Positions 8,861-18,211 of a stretch of DNA of 64,000 nt are shown here, piece after piece. The stretch comes from Micromonospora andamanensis (GTDB lineage: Bacteria; Actinomycetota; Actinomycetes; Mycobacteriales; Micromonosporaceae): the NCBI RefSeq assembly GCF_016863495.1, contig NZ_BOOZ01000002.1, positions 337,401 through 401,400 of the forward strand, in the 5' to 3' direction. The notes beneath the pieces were generated by a model. The model had not been told where the DNA came from. It saw only the letters and a list, made by a program, of their open reading frames with translations, and did no database searches. A program made the position numbers and the translations under genes. Position 1 is the first letter of the stretch, and every line of letters starts with the position of its first letter.

Positions 8861-9790
8861 ATGCAGCGGTGGCGGGGGTACGACGCGGCACCCGGTGGCT
8901 GGGGACGGTCGGTCGTCACCATCGGCGTCTTCGACGGCGTGCACAAGGGGCACCAGGCGACGATCGGGCACGCCGTGGCGCGGGCCGGTGAACTGGGCGT
9001 GCAGTCGGTGGTGGTCACCTTCGACCCGCACCCGGCCGAGGTCGTGCGACCCGGCTCCCACCCGGCGGTGCTGACCGAGCCGTCCCGCAAGGCGGAGCTG
9101 ATCGAGGCCCTCGGGGCGGACGTGCTCTGTGTGATGCCGTTCACGCCGGAGGTCTCCCGGCTGTCGGCCGAGGCGTTCGTGCACGACGTGCTTGTCGAGC
9201 ACCTGCACGCCGCACTCGTCGTGGTGGGCGACAACTTCCGGTTCGGCCATCGGGCCGCCGGTGACGTGGCGCTGCTGGAGCGGCTCGGCCGCACGTTCGG
9301 CTTCGCCGTCGAGGCGCCACCGCTGGTGGCCGAGTCCGGCACGGTCTTCTCCTCGACGTACATCCGATCGTGCGTCGACGCGGGCGACGTGACAGCGGCG
9401 GCCAACGCGCTGGGCCGCCCGCACCGGCTGGAGGGGGTGGTCGTCCGCGGCGACCAGCGCGGGCGGGAACTCGGCTACCCGACCGCGAACCTGCTCTGCC
9501 ACAGGTACGCGGCGGTACCCGCCGACGGCGTCTACGCCGCCCGGATGGTCCGTCGGGGCCAGCGGGAGCCGCTGGCCGCCGCCGTGTCGATAGGCACGAA
9601 CCCGACCTTCTCCGGCCGGGAACGCCGGGTCGAGGCGTACGCGCTGGACTTCGACGGCGACCTCTACGGCGAGCGGCTGGCGCTGGACTTCGTGGCGCAT
9701 CTGCGGGGGCAGGTCCGCTTCGATGCGATCGAGCCGCTGATCGCCCAGATCGCCGAGGACGTCGAGCGGACCCGCCGGGTGCTGGGCTGA
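8861..9790 (+). CDS. ribF: Bifunctional riboflavin kinase / FAD synthetase
   Basis: RibF converts riboflavin to FMN and then FAD. The N-terminal nucleotidyltransferase domain carries IGVFDGVHKGH (HKGH at 28-31); the C-terminal kinase domain carries RGRELGYPTANL near residues 200-211. At 309 residues it has the usual full length. GGAGGAGCAGC directly precedes ATG 8861. It lies 52 bp after truB and may be cotranscribed with it. Confidence 0.97.
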   Translation: MQRWRGYDAAPGGWGRSVVTIGVFDGVHKGHQATIGHAVARAGELGVQSVVVTFDPHPAEVVRPGSHPAVLTEPSRKAELIEALGADVLCVMPFTPEVSRLSAEAFVHDVLVEHLHAALVVVGDNFRFGHRAAGDVALLERLGRTFGFAVEAPPLVAESGTVFSSTYIRSCVDAGDVTAAANALGRPHRLEGVVVRGDQRGRELGYPTANLLCHRYAAVPADGVYAARMVRRGQREPLAAAVSIGTNPTFSGRERRVEAYALDFDGDLYGERLALDFVAHLRGQVRFDAIEPLIAQIAEDVERTRRVLG

Positions 9791-9843
9791 TCCGTCGTCG
9801 ACCCGCCAGTGGCCCTTGACCGGCCGCTTCGACCGGGGGCTGG

Positions 9844-9983
9844 TAGGCTGGCGGAGACGTCGGCTGACCGACGTGGGGCCTCGCCTGCCTGCTCGACGCC
9901 GCGGGTGCGAGGACCGTCCGTCACCGGTGCCGTAGCCCGGCCCGACGGACAGCATCGAGACAACCCACCAGAACAGGGAGAAC
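9844..9983 (+). promoter_or_regulatory. rpsO promoter and structured leader
   Basis: TAGGCT at 9844-9849 is a good actinobacterial -10 hexamer; no well-spaced -35 is obvious (TTGACC at 9816 is 22 bp away). The resulting leader of about 125 nt contains the perfect hairpin ACGTCGG-CTGA-CCGACGT (9857-9874). S15 represses its own mRNA through diverse leader structures in several phyla, so this is a candidate S15-responsive element. Inference only. Confidence 0.45.
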
Positions 9984-10253
9984 ATGGCGCTCGACCAGCA
10001 GTCAAAGGCCAAGATTCGCGAGGAGTACGCGACCGCCGAGGGTGACACCGGGTCGCCGGAGGTGCAGGTCGCGGTCCTCACCAAGCGGATCGCCGATCTC
10101 ACCGAGCACCTGAAGGTGCACAAGCACGACCACCACAGCCGCCGTGGGCTGCTGCTGCTGGTCGGCCGTCGCCGCCGGTTGCTCAACTACGTACAGAAGA
10201 AGGACATCAACCGCTACCGGTCGCTCATCGAGCGGCTCGGCCTGCGCCGGTGA
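9984..10253 (+). CDS. rpsO: 30S ribosomal protein S15
   Basis: S15 binds the three-way junction of 16S rRNA helices 20-22. The 89-residue sequence is full length and highly typical: [52 protein letters not shown] 9984 follows CAGGGAGAAC. It has its own promoter candidate and a strong terminator, yet sits next to pnp as in most bacteria. Confidence 0.98.
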   Translation: MALDQQSKAKIREEYATAEGDTGSPEVQVAVLTKRIADLTEHLKVHKHDHHSRRGLLLLVGRRRRLLNYVQKKDINRYRSLIERLGLRR

Positions 10254-10256
10254 CGT

Positions 10257-10291
10257 GACGGGGGAGTGGCCCACCAGGTCACTCCCCCGTC
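10257..10291 (+). terminator. rpsO terminator hairpin
   Basis: Stem GACGGGGGAGTG/CACTCCCCCGTC (12 bp, 11-nt loop) begins 3 nt after the rpsO stop. There is no U-tract, as is common in actinobacteria. It would separate rpsO from pnp transcription at least partly. Confidence 0.75.
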
Positions 10292-10474
10292 GGCGTCCCA
10301 ACCGAGAAACGGGCCACGACCACCCAGACAAGGGAGCGTCGGCGTACCGGTCTCCGGTAGTGGCCTCCGGGCACCCCGGCATCCCGCCGGTGGTCCCGGG
10401 CGCTTCGATCGAAGACCGGCCGTCCGTACAGCTCCCGCGTCGTGGCCCCCGATGCGAAGGAGCATTGAAGCAGC

Positions 10475-12835
10475 ATGACCGAGACCAAACTCGGCACCGA
10501 AATCCGCACCGCCGTGATCGACAACGGGTCGTTCGGCACCCGCGAGATCACCTTCTCGACCGGCCGGCTGGCCCGACAGGCCGCCGGCTCCGTCATCGCC
10601 CAGCTCGGCGAGACGGTCGTCCTCTCCGCCACCACCGCCGGCAAGCAGCCGAAGGAGCAGTTCGACTTCTTCCCGCTGACCGTCGACGTGGAGGAGCGGA
10701 TGTACGCCGCGGGCCGGATCCCCGGCTCGTTCTTCCGTCGTGAGGGCCGGCCCAGCGAGGACGCCATCCTCACCTGCCGCCTGATCGACCGCCCGCTGCG
10801 TCCCTCGTTCGTCAAGGGCCTGCGCAACGAGGTCCAGGTCGTCGAGACGATCCTCGCGCTCGACCCGCAGCACCCGTACGACGTCGTCGCGATCAACGCC
10901 GCGTCGATGTCGACGAAGCTGTCCGGCCTGCCGTTCTCCGGCCCGATCGGGGCCACCCGGATGGCCCACGTGGACGGCCAGTGGGTCGCCTTCCCGACCC
11001 ACGAGGAACTGGCTCGGGCGACCTTCGACATGGTGGTTGCCGGCCGCGCCCTGGCCGACGGCGACGTCGCGATCATGATGGTCGAGGCGGAGGCCACCGA
11101 GCACACCGTGAAGCTGGTCGCCGGTGGGGCGCCCGCACCGACCGAGGAGGTCGTGGCCAGCGGCCTGGAGGCCGCCAAGCCCGCCATCCGCGAGCTGTGC
11201 CGGGCGCAGAGCGAGCTGGCCGAGGTCGCTGCCAAGCCGGTCGCCGAGTTCCCGGTCTTCCTGGACTACCAGGACGACGCGTACGACGCGGTCGCCGACC
11301 TGGCCCGCGCCGACGTCGCCGAGGCCCTGCAGATCGCCGGCAAGGCGGACCGCGAGGAGGCCCTGGACGCGATCAAGCTGCGGGTGCACGAGGAACTCGG
11401 CGCCCGCTTCGAGGGCCGCGAGAAGGAGCTCTCCGCCGCCTTCCGTTCGCTCACCAAGTCCGAGGTGCGTAACCGGGTGCTGCGCGAGCAGGTCCGCATC
11501 GACGGCCGGGGTCCGCGCGACATCCGGCCGCTGAACGCCGAGGTGGGCGTACTGCCCCGGGTGCACGGCTCGGCGCTGTTCGAGCGCGGCGAGACCCAGA
11601 TCCTCGGCGTCACCACGCTCAACATGCTGCGCATGGAGCAGGCGCTGGACACCCTCTCCCCGGAGAAGTCCAAGCGCTACATGCACAACTACAACTTCCC
11701 GCCGTACTCCACGGGTGAGACCGGCCGGGTCGGCTCGCCGAAGCGCCGCGAGATCGGGCACGGCGCGTTGGCGGAGCGGGCGCTGATCCCGGTGCTGCCC
11801 TCGCGCGAGGAGTTCCCGTACGCCATCCGGCAGGTCTCCGAGGCGCTCGGCTCCAACGGCTCCACCTCGATGGGCTCGGTCTGCGCCTCGACGCTGGGCC
11901 TGCTCAGCGCCGGTGTGCCGCTGAAGGCGCCGGTCGCCGGCATCGCCATGGGCCTCATCTCCGACGAGGTCGACGGCAAGACCCAGTACGTGACGCTCAC
12001 CGACATCCTCGGTGCCGAGGACGCCTTCGGTGACATGGACTTCAAGGTCGCCGGTACCCGCGACTTCGTCACCGCGCTCCAGCTCGACACCAAGCTCGAC
12101 GGCATCCCGTCCGACGTGCTGGCCGCCGCGCTCCAGCAGGCCCACGAGGCCCGGCAGACCATCCTCGACGTGATGCAGCGGGCGATCGAGGCTCCGGCCG
12201 AGATGTCCGACTACGCGCCGCGGGTCACCACGGTCAAGATCCCGGTCGACAAGATCGGCATGGTGATCGGCCCGAAGGGCCAGACCATCAACGCCATCCA
12301 GGACGAGACCGGCGCCGAGATCTCCATCGAGGACGACGGCACCATCTACGTCGGCGCGACGAACGGTCCGTCGGCGCAGGCCGCGGTCGAGCGGATCAAC
12401 GCGATCGCCAACCCGACGCTGCCCAAGGTCGGCGACCGGTTCCTCGGCACCGTGGTGAAGACCGCCCCGTTCGGCGCGTTCGTCTCGCTGCTGCCCGGCC
12501 GCGACGGCCTGCTGCACATCTCGAAGGTGGGCGACGGCAAGCGGGTCGAGAAGGTCGAGGACTTCCTCAACGTCGGTGACCGGGTCGAGGTCGAGATCGC
12601 GGACATCGACCAGCGCGGCAAGATCTACCTGGACAAGGTCCGCCCGGAGGGCGCCGAGGCACCGGCTCCGGCCGAGGCGGACGGCGAGCGGCCGGCCGGC
12701 CGTGACCGGGGTGGCGACCGGGGTCCGCGGGACCGGGGCGACCGGGACCGTGGTGGCGACCGGGGCGGCCGTGGCCCCGAGGGCGGCGAGGGTGGCGGCG
12801 ACAACCGTCCCCGACGCCGCACCCGGCACAGCTGA
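10475..12835 (+). CDS. pnp: Polynucleotide phosphorylase
   Basis: PNPase is a phosphorolytic 3'-5' exoribonuclease that also adds 3' tails in actinobacteria. The 786-residue protein has two RNase PH domains (roughly 10-230 and 340-560) joined by an alpha-helical linker, then KH ([26 protein letters not shown], near 590) and S1 ([24 protein letters not shown], near 655). An RG/RD-rich tail ([20 protein letters not shown]) follows, typical of actinobacterial PNPase. The ~180-nt leader after the rpsO terminator contains small hairpins such as CTTCGATCGAAG and could be a processing site for autoregulation. Confidence 0.97.
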   Translation: MTETKLGTEIRTAVIDNGSFGTREITFSTGRLARQAAGSVIAQLGETVVLSATTAGKQPKEQFDFFPLTVDVEERMYAAGRIPGSFFRREGRPSEDAILTCRLIDRPLRPSFVKGLRNEVQVVETILALDPQHPYDVVAINAASMSTKLSGLPFSGPIGATRMAHVDGQWVAFPTHEELARATFDMVVAGRALADGDVAIMMVEAEATEHTVKLVAGGAPAPTEEVVASGLEAAKPAIRELCRAQSELAEVAAKPVAEFPVFLDYQDDAYDAVADLARADVAEALQIAGKADREEALDAIKLRVHEELGARFEGREKELSAAFRSLTKSEVRNRVLREQVRIDGRGPRDIRPLNAEVGVLPRVHGSALFERGETQILGVTTLNMLRMEQALDTLSPEKSKRYMHNYNFPPYSTGETGRVGSPKRREIGHGALAERALIPVLPSREEFPYAIRQVSEALGSNGSTSMGSVCASTLGLLSAGVPLKAPVAGIAMGLISDEVDGKTQYVTLTDILGAEDAFGDMDFKVAGTRDFVTALQLDTKLDGIPSDVLAAALQQAHEARQTILDVMQRAIEAPAEMSDYAPRVTTVKIPVDKIGMVIGPKGQTINAIQDETGAEISIEDDGTIYVGATNGPSAQAAVERINAIANPTLPKVGDRFLGTVVKTAPFGAFVSLLPGRDGLLHISKVGDGKRVEKVEDFLNVGDRVEVEIADIDQRGKIYLDKVRPEGAEAPAPAEADGERPAGRDRGGDRGPRDRGDRDRGGDRGGRGPEGGEGGGDNRPRRRTRHS

Positions 12836-12849
12836 CACGTGAACCGCTG

Positions 12850-12880
12850 ACCGGCCGGGCGACACCGTCGCCCGGCCGGT
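12850..12880 (+). terminator. pnp terminator hairpin
   Basis: ACCGGCCGGGCGAC (12850-12863) pairs perfectly with GTCGCCCGGCCGGT (12867-12880) across a 3-nt loop, 14 nt after the pnp stop. U-less terminator. Confidence 0.8.
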
Positions 12881-12924
12881 TCGTCAACTCCTCCACCACC
12901 TCGTCGTACTGGAAGCAGGTTGCC

Positions 12925-14337
12925 GTGAGCCGCACCCGGCGTTCGTCTCTCCCCGCGATCACGACCGGGGTGACACCGCCAGGTGCCGGCCGGCACGCCA
13001 CCGCGACCGCTCGGGCCGCCGGTGGATCGACCCGGGCGGTGACCCGGACCCTGAGCGACGACCCGCTGGGCGGCACGGTGCGTCGCACGGTGCTGCCGAA
13101 CGGCCTGCGCGTGCTCACCGAGGCGATTCCGGCGATGCGCAGCGTCTCGTTCGGCATCTGGGTGGCGGTCGGCTCGCGGGACGAGACCGGCCCGCAGGCC
13201 GGTGCCGCCCACTTCCTGGAACACCTGCTGTTCAAGGGCACCCACAAGCGCAACGCGCTGGAGATCTCCTCGGCGATCGAGGCGGTGGGTGGCGAGACGA
13301 ACGCCTTCACCACGAAGGAGTACACCTGCTACTACGCCCGGGTGCTGGACGAGGACCTGCCCCTGGCCATCGACGTCATGTGCGACCTGGTCGCCGACTC
13401 GGTGCTGGAGCCGGCCGACGTGGAGACCGAGCGCGGCGTGATCCTCGAAGAGATCGCCATGCACGACGACGAGCCCGGCGACGAGGTGCACGACCTGTTC
13501 GCCCAGGCCGTCTACGGTGACCACCCGCTGGGCCGGCTGATCTCCGGCACCACCGACACCGTCACCCCGATGACCCGGCGGCAGATCCAGAGCTTCTACC
13601 GGCGACGCTACGTGGCGCCGCAGATCGTCATCGCCGCCGCCGGCAACCTCGACCACGCCGCCGTGGTGCGGCTGGTCCGCCAGGCGCTGCGGGGCACCCC
13701 GCTGGACACCGACCCGGCGGTGCCCGCTCCGCACCGGCCGGCCACTCCCGGCGTACGGACCCGGGCCGCCGCCACAGTGGTGGAGGTCAAGGAGACCGAG
13801 CAGGCGCACGTCGTGCTGGGCTGCCCGGGCATCGACCGGCTCGACGAGCGCCGCTTCGCCCTCGGCGTGCTGAACAACGTGCTCGGCGGCGGCATGTCCA
13901 GCCGGCTGTTCCAGGAGATCCGGGAGCGTCGTGGCCTCGCCTACTCCGTCTACTCCTACGCCAGCCAGTACGCCGACAGCGGCCTGTTCGGCGTCTACGC
14001 CGGCTGCGCCCCGAGTCGGGTCGACGAGGTGCTGGAGCTGACCCGGGCCGAGTTGGCCCGTACCGCCGCGGACGGCATCACCGACGCGGAGCTGGCCCGG
14101 GGCAAGGGAATGAGCAAGGGGTCCTTCGTGCTCGGCCTGGAGGATACCGGCTCCCGGATGAGCCGGCTGGCCAAGGGCGAGTTGCTCTACGGCGACCTGG
14201 TGCCGGTCAACGAGCTGCTCGACCGGGTCGACGCGGTCACCCTCGACGACGTCAACTCCCTCGCCGCCGAGCTGCTGAGCCGGCCGATGTCCCTCGCGGT
14301 CGTCGGCCCGTTCGCCGGCCGGCAGTTCACCGGCTGA
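12925..14337 (+). CDS. M16 family zinc peptidase (processing-peptidase-like)
   Basis: M16 peptidases are zinc enzymes with an inverted HXXEH motif; the bacterial single-copy form resembles the mitochondrial processing peptidase beta subunit. HFLEH is at residues 96-100 and the downstream zinc glutamate lies in ERGVILEEIAMHDDEPGDEVHD. The C-terminal half is the second M16 domain (GGGMSSRLFQEIRERRGLAYSVYSY). At 470 residues it is full length. The first ~45 residues are low-complexity, so a later start cannot be excluded. Position after pnp and before dapB is conserved in actinobacteria. Physiological substrate unknown. Confidence 0.93.
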   Translation: MSRTRRSSLPAITTGVTPPGAGRHATATARAAGGSTRAVTRTLSDDPLGGTVRRTVLPNGLRVLTEAIPAMRSVSFGIWVAVGSRDETGPQAGAAHFLEHLLFKGTHKRNALEISSAIEAVGGETNAFTTKEYTCYYARVLDEDLPLAIDVMCDLVADSVLEPADVETERGVILEEIAMHDDEPGDEVHDLFAQAVYGDHPLGRLISGTTDTVTPMTRRQIQSFYRRRYVAPQIVIAAAGNLDHAAVVRLVRQALRGTPLDTDPAVPAPHRPATPGVRTRAAATVVEVKETEQAHVVLGCPGIDRLDERRFALGVLNNVLGGGMSSRLFQEIRERRGLAYSVYSYASQYADSGLFGVYAGCAPSRVDEVLELTRAELARTAADGITDAELARGKGMSKGSFVLGLEDTGSRMSRLAKGELLYGDLVPVNELLDRVDAVTLDDVNSLAAELLSRPMSLAVVGPFAGRQFTG

Positions 14338-14367
14338 TCCGCCCGTACGTTCGGTGGTCGGTGGTGA

Positions 14368-15216
<849 letters not shown>

Positions 15217-15273
15217 ACGCGTGCTCGTGCAGGCCAGGCCCGAAATGACGTCGACCCGCAGCCGGGGCACCCA

Positions 15274-15288
15274 TAGGCTGCGCCGATG
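15274..15288 (+). promoter_or_regulatory. Leaderless promoter of GNAT gene
   Basis: TAGGCT at 15274-15279, then 6 nt, then ATG 15286. No Shine-Dalgarno. Confidence 0.55.
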
Positions 15289-15759
15289 ATCGACTCTGGC
15301 CTGACCGACCGGCGCGGACGCCGGATCACCCTTCGCCCGGTGGACGACGACAACTGGCGGGCGGTCGCCGACGTGGCCCCGCGCGACGACCAGCGTGACT
15401 GGGTGCCCGCGCTGGCCGCCCGGTACCTGCTGCTGACCGAGCGGTCCGAGGTGTGGAACTCGCTTGCCGCCTACGCCGACGACACGGTGGTCGGGCACGT
15501 CATGTGGGGTGTCGACGAGGACGGGTCGCGGTGGATCGGCGGCATGCTCATCGACGCCGCGCAGCAGGGCTGTGGGGTCGGCCGGGCGGTGGTCCGGACC
15601 CTCTGCGACTGGTTGGCCGCCCAGGGCCGCCCGGTGCGCCTGTCGTACCACCCGGAGAACAGCTCGGCGGCGCGGCTGTACGCCAGTCTCGGCTTCGCGC
15701 CCACGGGCGTCTGGGAGGACGACGAACTCGTCGCGGAGCTGGCCGAACCCCGGGGTTGA
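15286..15759 (+). CDS. GNAT family N-acetyltransferase
   Basis: The 157-residue protein has the GNAT fold: an N-terminal strand (RGRRITLRPVDDDNWRAVADV), the central WIGGMLIDAAQQGCGVGRAVVRTL (acetyl-CoA pyrophosphate loop, Q-x-x-G-x-G/A form) and the C-terminal NSSAARLYASLGFAPTG. The length is normal for a single-domain GNAT. Acceptor substrate unknown. It converges with the next GNAT gene with only 14 bp between stop codons. Confidence 0.88.
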   Translation: MIDSGLTDRRGRRITLRPVDDDNWRAVADVAPRDDQRDWVPALAARYLLLTERSEVWNSLAAYADDTVVGHVMWGVDEDGSRWIGGMLIDAAQQGCGVGRAVVRTLCDWLAAQGRPVRLSYHPENSSAARLYASLGFAPTGVWEDDELVAELAEPRG

Positions 15760-15773
15760 CGCGGCCCGCCCGG

Positions 15774-16355
15774 TCAGCTCGCCCGGGGCGGTTCGGTGGG
15801 GACGGCGACGTGCAGGCGCAGCTGGGGGACCAGCATGTCGTCGACGTCAAGCGCGCGTCCCGCGCCGTCGGGCTCCCAGCCGGCGGTGCTGAGGAACTTG
15901 CGGGACGCCTGGTCGCCCTCGAACACCCACGCCACCGCGCGGTCGAAGCCGGACTCCCGCCACAGGTCGACGCTGGCGGCGAGCAGCCGGGAACCGTGCC
16001 CGCGTCGGCCCCACCGAGGTTCGACGAGCAGGTCGGTCACGGCCACCACGTCCGCGCCGAGCGCCTCGGCCGGTTCGTTCGGGGCCAGCGCCTCGGCGTC
16101 GGCCGGACCGGAGGCGGCGAAGCCCACCAGATACGATTGTTCGGCCTGTTCGACGGCGACAAGCACCCGGTGGGTGTCGCCGGGTGGCCTGCGCACCGAG
16201 GCGTCCCAGCGTTCGGCGAGCGATGCCTCGTCGAGGCCGTCCAGCACGTCCCGGGGCAGCAGCCGCCGGTAGGCGACCCGCCAGGTCGCGAGCTGGATGC
16301 GGGCGATCTCGGCGGCGTCCTCCGGACGCGCCGGGCGGACGTACCCGAGACTCAT
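15774..16355 (-). CDS. GNAT family N-acetyltransferase
   Basis: A 193-residue GNAT: VRPARPEDAAEIARIQLATWRVAYRRLLP at the N-terminus, VTDLLVEPRWGRRGHGSRLLAASVDLW as the acetyl-CoA loop (R-x-x-G-x-G/S), and FLSTAGWEPDGAGRALDVDDM at the C-terminus. The W-R/Q-x-A-Y-R/A motif near the N-terminus is shared with the GNAT at 17576-18130, so the two may be paralogues. It is divergent from the GT87 gene. On the minus strand TAGGCT (16369-16364) lies 8 nt before the ATG. Confidence 0.88.
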   Translation of the reverse strand: MSLGYVRPARPEDAAEIARIQLATWRVAYRRLLPRDVLDGLDEASLAERWDASVRRPPGDTHRVLVAVEQAEQSYLVGFAASGPADAEALAPNEPAEALGADVVAVTDLLVEPRWGRRGHGSRLLAASVDLWRESGFDRAVAWVFEGDQASRKFLSTAGWEPDGAGRALDVDDMLVPQLRLHVAVPTEPPRAS

Positions 16356-16369
16356 GGCACGACAGCCTA
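16353..16369 (-). promoter_or_regulatory. Leaderless-type promoter of minus-strand GNAT
   Basis: Minus-strand TAGGCT (16369-16364), 8 nt, then ATG 16355. No convincing Shine-Dalgarno. Confidence 0.45.
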
Positions 16370-16390
16370 CGCAGGGCGAGGGAGACGACT

Positions 16391-17680
16391 GTGGCGCAGG
16401 GTGCCAGGCGGACGGCCGGACAGGTCGCCGCGGTGATCGTGCTCGCCGTCGCGGTGGCCGGGTTCCTGTCCGTGGCGGCGGTCCGGCACGGCTTCTTCGA
16501 CCTGCACGTCTACCGGGGCGCTCTGGTCTGGTGGGTGCACGATGGCGGGGAGATCTACGACTACCTCAAGCCCGGCACCCAGTACGGCTTCACCTACCCG
16601 CCGTTCGCCGCGCTTGTGATGCTGCCGATGGCGTACCTGTCCTGGCACGCGGCGATAGTGGTGAGCGTGGCCGCCGGCGTGGTGACCACCGCGGTGCTGA
16701 TCTGGTGGCTGCTGGATCCGGTCGCCCGGCGCGCCGGTTGGACCCGCTGGTTCACCTTCGCGGTGGCGCTGTGCCTGGTCGCCGCCTTCGAGCCGATGCG
16801 CGAGACCATCAATTTCGGCCAGGTCAACACGCTGCTGCTCTTCCTGGTCGCGGTGGACCTGCTCCGGCTGTTGCCGGGCGGCAGCCGATGGGCCGGGATC
16901 GGCATCGGCCTGGCCACCGCGATCAAGCTCACCCCGGGCATCTTCATCGTCTACCTGCTGGTGACCCGACGGTGGCGTGCGGCGGTGACCGCGTCGGGCG
17001 CCGCGACCGCCGCGACAGTTGTCGCCGCGGCGCTGTTCCCGGACGCCTCGCGGGAGTTCTGGACCAGCGCGCTGTGGAACACCGCGCGGGTCGGTGAGCT
17101 GGCCTTCGTCTCCAACCAGTCCCTGCGTGGCGTGGTGGCCCGGCTCGACCCGCAGAGTCCCAGCACGCTGGCCTGGCTGCTGCTGGTCGCCGCGACGCTC
17201 GTGCTCTGGGCGTGGCGGTCCCGGGTCGCCGCGTCCGTCGGCGACGAGGCCACCGGCCTGGCCCTGACCGGCGCGGTGATGTGCCTGGTCAGCCCGGTCA
17301 CCTGGGTACATCACCTGGTCTGGCTGCTGCCGGGCCTGCTGCTCCTGCTGGACCGGGGCATGGCCGCGCCGCCGGGCGGTCGCCGACGCCGGGTCCTGCT
17401 GGCCTGCGTGGGCATCGGGTACGCGTTCCTGATCAGCCGGATCGTCTGGGCGTGGGAGGAGGACTTCTCCGGCCTCGACGGTTTCCTGTTCAGCAACACC
17501 TACGTCTGGATCAGCCTGGCGCTGCTGGCCTTCCTGCCGGTGCGCCGCCCCGCCGTAGCCTGGTCTTCGGGGGATTCAACAGCCGTCGAGCCGGCCGCTG
17601 TACCGCAGCTCGACAAGCCCGATCGCCGGTCGCCCGCCGGACAACGGCACCGGATAGGTCGACCGCTCACCGTCCGGTGA
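16391..17680 (+). CDS. GT87 (DUF2029) polyprenol-phosphate-dependent glycosyltransferase
   Basis: GT87 enzymes are multi-pass membrane alpha-mannosyltransferases (PimE type) that use polyprenyl-phosphate mannose on the outer face of the membrane. The 429-residue product has about ten hydrophobic helices, an N-terminal loop FFDLHVYRGALVWWVHDGGEIYDYL with the acidic residue expected for catalysis, FTYPPFAALVMLPMAYLS, and GIGLATAIKLTPGIFIVYLL. GGGAG upstream supports GTG 16391 over longer in-frame starts. Its last ~105 nt overlap the 3' end of the convergent GNAT gene; this tail is basic and non-hydrophobic, unlike the rest. Confidence 0.88.
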   Translation: MAQGARRTAGQVAAVIVLAVAVAGFLSVAAVRHGFFDLHVYRGALVWWVHDGGEIYDYLKPGTQYGFTYPPFAALVMLPMAYLSWHAAIVVSVAAGVVTTAVLIWWLLDPVARRAGWTRWFTFAVALCLVAAFEPMRETINFGQVNTLLLFLVAVDLLRLLPGGSRWAGIGIGLATAIKLTPGIFIVYLLVTRRWRAAVTASGAATAATVVAAALFPDASREFWTSALWNTARVGELAFVSNQSLRGVVARLDPQSPSTLAWLLLVAATLVLWAWRSRVAASVGDEATGLALTGAVMCLVSPVTWVHHLVWLLPGLLLLLDRGMAAPPGGRRRRVLLACVGIGYAFLISRIVWAWEEDFSGLDGFLFSNTYVWISLALLAFLPVRRPAVAWSSGDSTAVEPAAVPQLDKPDRRSPAGQRHRIGRPLTVR

Positions 17681-18130
17681 CAACCCGGCCCGCTCGTAGA
17701 ACCGGCGGGCCCGGTCGTTGTCGGCCAGCACCCAGAGCCGGTACTCCGTCCAGCCGAGCTGCCGCAGGCCCGCCCGCGCCGCCGCGAACAGGGCCCGCGC
17801 GGTGCCGTCACCCCAGTGGTCGGGCGTGACGTAGAGGCTGACCACCTCGCCGTACGCCGGGTCGAGGTCGCCACGGTCCTGGTTGTTGCGGTACGGCCCG
17901 AAGGTGGTGAACCCGACGGGCGTGCCGTCCTCCTCGGCGAGCAGGGTGGTGAACGGGTGGTCCGGGTCGGCCGTGCCGAGGGCCCGGCGGCGCTGCGCCC
18001 AGGCGACGGGGTTGAGCAGGTTCAGCACCTCGTCCGGCATGATCCCGGCGTAGCCGGCCTGCCAGCCGCGTACGTGCACCCGGGCGACCGCCTCGGCGTC
18101 GTCGGGCTCCTCGCGGCGGATGCTGGGCAT
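17576..18130 (-). CDS. GNAT family N-acetyltransferase
   Basis: 184 residues: RREEPDDAEAVARVHVRGWQAGYAGIMP at the N-terminus, VVSLYVTPDHWGDGTARALFAAARAGL as the acetyl-CoA loop, and LWVLADNDRARRFYERAGLSPDGE at the C-terminus. ATG 18130 is taken as the start since upstream sequence in the same frame is a mirror of the opposite-strand gene. The 3' end overlaps the GT87 gene by 105 nt in convergent orientation. Acceptor unknown. Confidence 0.88.
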   Translation of the reverse strand: MPSIRREEPDDAEAVARVHVRGWQAGYAGIMPDEVLNLLNPVAWAQRRRALGTADPDHPFTTLLAEEDGTPVGFTTFGPYRNNQDRGDLDPAYGEVVSLYVTPDHWGDGTARALFAAARAGLRQLGWTEYRLWVLADNDRARRFYERAGLSPDGERSTYPVPLSGGRPAIGLVELRYSGRLDGC

Positions 18131-18195
18131 GGAAGTAGTTCTAGGCGGCCCGGGGCGGCAGGTCCAGCGTCCGCACCGATGTCGTACGCCTGTCG

Positions 18196-18211
18196 TAGCC
18201 TGCCTGCGATG
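18196..18211 (+). promoter_or_regulatory. Leaderless promoter of the YcaQ-type gene
   Basis: TAGCCT at 18196-18201, 7 nt, then ATG 18209. No Shine-Dalgarno. Confidence 0.55.

Noticed and set aside
9816..9849. TTGACC/TAGGCT as a standard sigma-70 promoter for rpsO
   Set aside because: The spacer is 22 bp, too long for a normal promoter, so only the -10 hexamer is retained as evidence.
10214..12865. 883-codon open frame on the minus strand opposite pnp
   Set aside because: It mirrors the codon structure of pnp, a certain gene; its product is Leu/Asp/Arg/Gly-rich low-complexity with no domain. Long antisense frames are expected at this GC content.
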